The notes beneath the pieces were generated by a model. That model worked only from the letters and a program-made list of their open reading frames with translations, had not been told where the DNA came from and made no database searches. Shown here piece by piece: positions 59,770 to 64,000 of a stretch of DNA of 64,000 nucleotides; position 1 is the stretch's first letter, and each line of letters starts with the position of its first letter. Location: assembly GCA_017303935.1 (NCBI GenBank), contig JAFLBD010000003.1, positions 248,001 to 312,000 on the forward strand, written 5' to 3'. Source of the stretch: Armatimonadota bacterium (GTDB lineage Bacteria; Armatimonadota; Fimbriimonadia; Fimbriimonadales; Fimbriimonadaceae). Made by a program: the position numbers and the translations under genes.

Positions 59770-60486
59770 ATGACGACGCCGCGCACCTATCGCTGCCAAC
59801 GACTCGACGATCTCTGGCAAGAGAGCCACCTCCGGGTCTTCCCGGAGCGGTGGGAGGACGTCGAGTGGTCCGATGAATTTGTCGATATCTTGGGCGATGC
59901 GGGTCCGGCGCCGTGGCACGAGACTCGGTTCAAGATGGTGTATGGCTCGCAAGGCATTTCGGTCCTGGCGTGGATGCAAGGCCCGGAGATTTGGGCATAT
60001 CAAACCGAGCGCGACAGCGTGATTTTTCACGATAACGACTTCGAAATTTTCCTCGATCCGGACGGTGACGGCGAGCTGTACCTAGAGCTGGAAATCAATG
60101 CGCTGAACACGGTTTGGGACTTGGTTTTGGTGAAGTCGTACCGCAAAGGCGGGCCACCGCTCGACTCGTTCGACGTCAAGGGATTGCAGACGGCGGTGCT
60201 GATCGAAGGCGCGCTGAATCTCGAGAATCCCAGCAACCGCGGGTGGTGGGCGCTGATTCAGATTCCCTACCGGAGTTTGCTTGAGATCGCGGGTCGAATG
60301 AACTTCCCTCCCCTGCCCGGCGATGAGTGGCGGATCAACTTCAGCCGTGTGCACTGGGATGCCGCGGTCCGCGATGGCCGCTACGCCAAGATCGAAGGGC
60401 GACCCGAACACAATTGGGTGTGGTCTCCGATGGGTGAGGTGGACATGCACCTTCCAGATCGCTGGGGCATCCTGCGGTTCGAATGA
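59770..60486 (+). CDS. CBM9-like carbohydrate-binding-fold protein
   Basis: About 238 residues from ATG 59770 (MTTPRTYRCQRLDDLWQESH). The sequence has the DOMON/CBM9-like pattern: W-Q-x-S-x-L-R-V-F-x-E, RFKMVYGSQGISVLAWMQGP, a SVIFHDNDFEIFLDPDGDGE calcium-like loop, and LYLELEINALNTVWDLVLVK. CBM9 domains usually bind sugar chain ends. This stand-alone form resembles uncharacterised 'carbohydrate-binding family 9-like' proteins of environmental bacteria. No signal peptide is apparent, so the location is unclear. The in-frame upstream start at 59737 would include a basic stretch and is not preferred. Confidence 0.8.
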   Translation: MTTPRTYRCQRLDDLWQESHLRVFPERWEDVEWSDEFVDILGDAGPAPWHETRFKMVYGSQGISVLAWMQGPEIWAYQTERDSVIFHDNDFEIFLDPDGDGELYLELEINALNTVWDLVLVKSYRKGGPPLDSFDVKGLQTAVLIEGALNLENPSNRGWWALIQIPYRSLLEIAGRMNFPPLPGDEWRINFSRVHWDAAVRDGRYAKIEGRPEHNWVWSPMGEVDMHLPDRWGILRFE

Positions 60487-60774
60487 GTTCCGGTCCGATC
60501 CCGCCGCAATGCGGGGTGGGTGGTCCGGAGGAGTATACGACAATCGCAAGAATATTGAACATGATTTTCAAGAAGATGCCAAAGAGCCTTCTGATTGTAA
60601 CATTTCAAATATTGGCAAACTTGTTGAAAGGAAGGGTAAGTATGGTGAAGGCAATAAGGTTGCTTAAGGAAATTGGGGTACTTTGCTACTACTCGAAGCG
60701 ATTGCAGCGTGGATTTGCGCTCCAGGGTGCGACCAAAACGAGAATAACGATTATTGCGGCTGTTAAGTGACGGT

Positions 60775-61083
60775 ATGGAGTCAGAAGAGCAAAGAAATAA
60801 TAGACTAATGAAGGTTATCGATTTGGTAACATCAGATCCATATGAGTTAATGAGATTTTTCACGTCTGAAGGTAAGTCGGCTAATTCATCAAGGGATGAA
60901 TATGCATATATAGCTGGCTATTACTTAGAAGAAATCTACCTCGATAATATTCCAAAGGAACACTGGGATCTAGCAGATGAAGTAATGGAACTCGCTAAGA
61001 GTAGCAAAGACTCTGATTTTATTTCGTGGGCGGAGTACTTCGTTACTGAAGTAAAGAAACTCAGACGCAAGTCCGGCATCTAA
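60775..61083 (+). CDS. Small helical protein next to an Rhs remnant
   Basis: About 102 residues from ATG 60775 (MESEEQRNNRLMKVIDLVTS). The gene is strikingly A+T-rich. Two long helices are suggested (YIAGYYLEEIYLDNIPKEHW, FISWAEYFVTEVKKLRRKS). It is directly followed by an Rhs remnant. An immunity role is plausible by position, but the family is not recognised. Just upstream, 60700-60770 holds a short plus-strand frame (LLLLEAIAAWICAPGC) that could be an old toxin-tip scrap. Confidence 0.55.
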   Translation: MESEEQRNNRLMKVIDLVTSDPYELMRFFTSEGKSANSSRDEYAYIAGYYLEEIYLDNIPKEHWDLADEVMELAKSSKDSDFISWAEYFVTEVKKLRRKSGI

Positions 61084-61090
61084 GCTCACA

Positions 61091-61449
61091 GACTGTAGTG
61101 CCGCATTACACAATTTCACCTACACTTACGGCTCGAGAGACAATATTCTGACCTCAAGCAAGGAGGTCGTGGTCCAAATTTACGACGCCGCAAGCCGATT
61201 GATTGACCGAACGACTAGCTCGGGTACAGAGTCCTGCACGTACGACGCAAACGGAAAGATGGCCTAGCTTAACGCGGATGGCAAAGAATCGGCGTACACT
61301 TGGAACAAGGAGAATATGCTCTGAATGTGGTCTACAAAGGCAGCCCAGAAACCGGGTTCGATTTCAGCTTGACAGGGTGCCTTAGGCGTGAATATTGGGC
61401 CGCCTACTATGGAGGAGCATCAATCATGGCAGGGGCCGAAGTCAAGTGA
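61091..61449 (+). pseudogene. Rhs/YD-repeat remnant with in-frame stops
   Basis: In the frame of TAC 61181 the sequence reads FTYTYGSRDNILTSSKE, then YDAASRLIDRTTSSGTES, then CTYDANGKMA followed by a stop, LNADGKESAYTWNKENML, then a second stop (61322). These are typical YD-repeat turns (Y-D-A, S-G-x, D-A-N-G-K). A tail in another frame (YYGGASIMAGAEVK) ends just before the gene at 61458. It is a decayed toxin C-terminus. Confidence 0.8.
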
Positions 61450-61457
61450 AAAGCGAG

Positions 61458-61760
61458 ATGAATCAGAAGCTCCGAAGCGTTGCCTTCTACTTGATCGTAG
61501 GCACCGGCCTCTTAGTGATTGCAGGAGATACAGAATCGTTAGCAAGCTTTGGAGGCATGGGGATTTATGTTGTAGTGTCTCTTTCAGCGATCACGTTTCT
61601 GCCTCTGATTATCGGTAGCTGGCTGCTGATCAAAAGTGAGGGGGATCGCGTTAGGAGGTCGTGGTTGCGCTTTACAATGATATTTCATGCCATAGTCGCT
61701 GAAATAGCCCTATTAACCGGATTGTACGGCGAATACTTGCTGCGGAGCCAACCGAAGTAG
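61458..61760 (+). CDS. Small membrane protein after an Rhs remnant
   Basis: About 100 residues from ATG 61458 (MNQKLRSVAFYLIVGTGLLV). Three transmembrane helices: VAFYLIVGTGLLVIAGDTE, GIYVVVSLSAITFLPLIIGS and IFHAIVAEIALLTGLYGEYL. It starts nine bases after the Rhs remnant, in the position of an immunity gene to a membrane-acting tip, but this is only inferred. The upstream in-frame start at 61395 lies in the remnant. Confidence 0.55.
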   Translation: MNQKLRSVAFYLIVGTGLLVIAGDTESLASFGGMGIYVVVSLSAITFLPLIIGSWLLIKSEGDRVRRSWLRFTMIFHAIVAEIALLTGLYGEYLLRSQPK

Positions 61761-61916
61761 GCAAACGAGACATTCAGTTCAGTGAGGGCAATTGATCGTG
61801 AGCCAATGAACACGAATAGCCTAGAATATGCGGCTGAATGTGAGGCAGGGATAGATCGGAATTCGCCACAGACGACAATATCAGAATTTCTCTGCCGTCA
61901 AACCACCCCTCAATAC

Positions 61917-61946
61917 AGAAAAATCCCGCTCAAAGGCGGGATTTTG
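61917..61946 (-). terminator. Rho-independent terminator of tRNA-Thr
   Basis: On the minus strand AAAATCCCGC pairs with GCGGGATTTT around a 6-base loop, followed by TTTTTCTG. It lies just after the 3' end of the tRNA gene. It may work in both directions. Confidence 0.85.
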
Positions 61947-61957
61947 AATCTAAAAGC

Positions 61958-62032
61958 TGGAGCCGATGACCGGATTTGAACCGGTGACCTGCTGTTTACG
62001 AAACAGCTGCTCTACCACTGAGCTACATCGGC
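61958..62032 (-). tRNA. tRNA-Thr (anticodon CGT), CCA encoded
   Basis: Minus-strand cloverleaf: acceptor GCCGATG / CATCGGC, D-arm AGCTCAGTGGTAGAGC, anticodon loop TTCGTAA with CGT, T-arm CCGGTTCAAATCCGG, discriminator T and encoded CCA (61958-61960). No mobile element is visible next to it. Confidence 0.95.
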
Positions 62033-62169
62033 GAAGAACGGATCTCGCCGTCCGAAAGAGATTATGGGCGCGTTTGGGTGCTTTCTGCAACAGCCCAAAA
62101 TCATCGCCAAAAAATGCAGGGACAGATTCCGGCGTTTAGATATACTAATGGTAATTCGCGAGGACAACC

Positions 62170-63255
62170 ATGGAAGACCTATTTCCCATCCGCAAAATTG
62201 ACCACGTTCGACACTATGTGAACAACGCCCGGCAGAGCGCTTACTTCTACCAGCACGTTTTTGGCTTCGACATCGAAGCATACAACGGCCTAGAAACGGG
62301 TTCGAGGAACCAGGTGGACTACATGCTCCGCCAAAACGACATCACGCTTGTTTTCAGTGCGCCATTGCGGCCTGGGCACCCGATGGCGGAAGCGATCAGC
62401 ACTCATGGCGACTTTGTACAGGACATCTGCTTCGAAGTCGATGACGTGGATTGGGCATACAAAACTGCCATCAAGCGCGGCGCGGAATCGGCGGTTGCTC
62501 CTTATGACATGCAAGATGAGCACGGCACTGTTCGCTACGCTGCGATCAAAGTTTATGGCAACACGGTCCACGGCTTGCTGAATCGCGACAAGTACAACGG
62601 CCCATTCTTGCCTGGATTCCGCGAGCAAAAAGAACCGGGCGAAGGCATCGGTCTGATCGAAGTTGATCACTGCGTCGGCAACGTCGAGCTCGGCAAGATG
62701 AACTACTGGGTCAAGTGGTACGAGGATGTGCTCGGATTCAAGAATCTGATCAGCTTCGACGATAAAGACATCTCCACCGAATACACCGCGCTGATGAGTA
62801 AGGTAATGGCGAGCGGCAATGGCCGGGTCAAATTCCCGATCAACGAGCCTGCCGAAGGCAAAAAGAAGTCACAGATCGACGAATACCTCGAGTTCTTTGG
62901 CGGCGCAGGCGTGCAACACGTCGCGATGCGAACCGATGACATCGTCCACACCGTCAGCCGATTGCAAGCACGCGGCTTGAACTTCTTGACAGTGCCGAAG
63001 ACGTATTACGACGTGCTGGAAGACCGAGTCGGAAAGATCGATGAGAACATCGACGAACTGGCCGAGCTGGGAATCCTGGTTGACCGAGACGACGAAGGCT
63101 ATCTGCTCCAAATCTTCACGAAGCCAGTGACCGACCGTCCGACCTTGTTCTACGAAATCATCCACCGCAAGGGCGCGAAGAGCTTCGGAAAGGGCAACTT
63201 TAAGGCGTTGTTCGAAAGCATCGAGCGCGAGCAAGAACTGCGCGGCACTCTGTAA
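62170..63255 (+). CDS. hppD: 4-hydroxyphenylpyruvate dioxygenase
   Basis: The 361-residue product has two VOC modules and the complete iron triad of HPPD: His167 (IEVDHCVGNV), His250 (GVQHVAMRT) and Glu329 (LFYEIIHRKGA). The C-terminal sequence (YEIIHRKGAKSFGKGNFKAL) is the diagnostic HPPD ending. The enzyme converts 4-hydroxyphenylpyruvate to homogentisate in tyrosine catabolism. No other pathway gene is present in the window. The gene follows tRNA-Thr in the opposite direction and has its own terminator at 63273. Confidence 0.97.
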   Translation: MEDLFPIRKIDHVRHYVNNARQSAYFYQHVFGFDIEAYNGLETGSRNQVDYMLRQNDITLVFSAPLRPGHPMAEAISTHGDFVQDICFEVDDVDWAYKTAIKRGAESAVAPYDMQDEHGTVRYAAIKVYGNTVHGLLNRDKYNGPFLPGFREQKEPGEGIGLIEVDHCVGNVELGKMNYWVKWYEDVLGFKNLISFDDKDISTEYTALMSKVMASGNGRVKFPINEPAEGKKKSQIDEYLEFFGGAGVQHVAMRTDDIVHTVSRLQARGLNFLTVPKTYYDVLEDRVGKIDENIDELAELGILVDRDDEGYLLQIFTKPVTDRPTLFYEIIHRKGAKSFGKGNFKALFESIEREQELRGTL

Positions 63256-63272
63256 TCCGATCCGAATCAAGT

Positions 63273-63322
63273 CAGCCTGGTCACACCAATTCATGTGGCC
63301 AGGCTGGTATTTTTTAGATTCA
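63273..63322 (+). terminator. Rho-independent terminator of hppD
   Basis: CAGCCTGG(T)CACA pairs with TGTGG-CCAGGCTG around CCAATTCA, followed by GTATTTTTTAG. It is about 18 bases after the hppD stop. Confidence 0.88.
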
Positions 63323-63326
63323 CGGC

Positions 63327-64000
63327 ATGACAAATTCGCTACGACATTTCCGGGCGCTGATCTCGATCTACCTGCAGGATGGCCTTGCATACAAGGCGAG
63401 CGGGTTCATTTGGGTGCTCACGGACGTGTCGACTGCAGCCACCATGCCGATCGTGCTCTCTGCGGCGGCAAAGGGGCAAAGCATCGGCGGGTTCGATTCC
63501 AGCAGCATCGCGGTGTACTACCTCGTCATGCTGTTCATCACCAGTTTCGTGCAGAGCCACTTCATGTGGGAAGTCGCCTTCGAGGTCAAAGAAGGAATCT
63601 TCAGTAGCCAGATCATCCGGCCTGTGCCGTATTTGCAGTTCATGGCGGCGCGAAATCTCGCCTGGCGAATGATGCGCACGATGTTCTTCTTCCCGATGTT
63701 TCTGATCCTGTTGTGGGCGTACAGCGGGATGATCCATTCGTTCCAGTTGCACATCTCTTGGGTCGCGATTGCCGCGATTGTGCTCGGGCATTTGGTGAGC
63801 TTCTTCTTTGTGATGGCGTTTGCGATGCTAGCGCTCTTTCTGCAGGAAGCGACCTCTGTATTCGAGCTGTATTACGTGCCAATGCTATTCCTTTCGGGGC
63901 AGCTCTTCCCTATTGCTCTTTTCCCACAATGGGTGCAGAACATCAGTAAGATCTTTCCGTTCTACTACACCACTGGCTTACCCACGGAGATTGTTGTGGG
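63327..64000 (+). CDS. ABC-2 type permease (DUF990-like), truncated by window end
   Basis: An open frame runs from ATG 63327 (MTNSLRHFRALISIYLQDGL) to the window end, about 224 residues so far, and was identified by translating this stretch. It contains YKASGFIWVLTDVSTAATMP, a YYLVMLFITSFVQSHFMWEV helix, then FEVKEGIFSSQIIRPVPYLQ (a re-entrant loop typical of the ABC-2/DUF990 family), and further helices (MFFFPMFLILLWAYSGMIHS, ISWVAIAAIVLGHLVSFFFV). The gene is divergent from nothing and begins 10 bases after the hppD terminator. The ATP-binding partner is outside the window. Confidence 0.85.
   Translation, partial: MTNSLRHFRALISIYLQDGLAYKASGFIWVLTDVSTAATMPIVLSAAAKGQSIGGFDSSSIAVYYLVMLFITSFVQSHFMWEVAFEVKEGIFSSQIIRPVPYLQFMAARNLAWRMMRTMFFFPMFLILLWAYSGMIHSFQLHISWVAIAAIVLGHLVSFFFVMAFAMLALFLQEATSVFELYYVPMLFLSGQLFPIALFPQWVQNISKIFPFYYTTGLPTEIVV

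Overview
The window most likely comes from the chromosome of an Armatimonadota bacterium, probably close to Fimbriimonadia. That assignment is an inference. It rests on a prepilin-like protein whose N-terminus runs [16 protein letters not shown] then FPVFAQAR and which carries an H-X9-DG tail motif (39.4 kb), on four proteins with PEP-CTERM-type sorting tails (20.7, 23.5, 37.3 and 48.3 kb), on mid-range GC, and on many genes without a clear Shine-Dalgarno site. There are two tRNA genes and no rRNA.

Layout. 0-3 kb: small secreted or membrane proteins and an EEP-fold hydrolase. 3.2-14.3 kb (minus strand): a polymorphic-toxin locus. A 1761-residue Rhs protein combines a C39-type cysteine peptidase domain, YD repeats and a C-terminal GIY-YIG nuclease. 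Its Imm26-like immunity gene is translationally coupled to it. Downstream lies an A+T-rich string of small immunity-like or orphan genes, including a second Imm26-like gene and a frameshifted one. 14.4-26.7 kb: lipoproteins, beta-propeller and PEP-CTERM proteins, a DinB-like protein, small membrane proteins and a membrane-anchored Mrr nuclease. 27.3-30.3 kb: a DUF1508 mini-protein, a DUF3800 protein, and a C5 cytosine methyltransferase overlapping a NotI-like endonuclease. 30.5-41.4 kb: housekeeping and secreted genes (DUF4190, VOC, AraC-type, erythromycin-esterase-like, PEP-CTERM, prepilin). 41.7-47.9 kb: an unrecognised four-gene operon made of a membrane/coiled-coil protein, a large protein with a degenerate P-loop, an SPFH-like protein and a two-TM protein. 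49.3-55.3 kb: a Panacea-type antitoxin with a partner, then a type III-like Mod/Res system. 56.2-59.5 kb: small unknown genes bounded by 47-bp direct repeats, one touching the 3' end of tRNA-Lys. 59.7-64 kb: CBM9-like protein, Rhs remnants with orphan genes, tRNA-Thr, HPPD, and an ABC-2 permease cut by the window edge.

Two dispersed families tie the window together. The first is a palindromic, G/C-tract intergenic repeat (about a dozen copies). The second is a paralogous protein family (five copies, one truncated) with an SGxxGN and NPxTPAQ N-terminal signature.

Taken together, the window alternates core or secreted-protein genes with defence and conflict modules. The best candidates for something undescribed are the four-gene operon at 41.7-47.9 kb and the Rhs toxin with its decayed immunity array.
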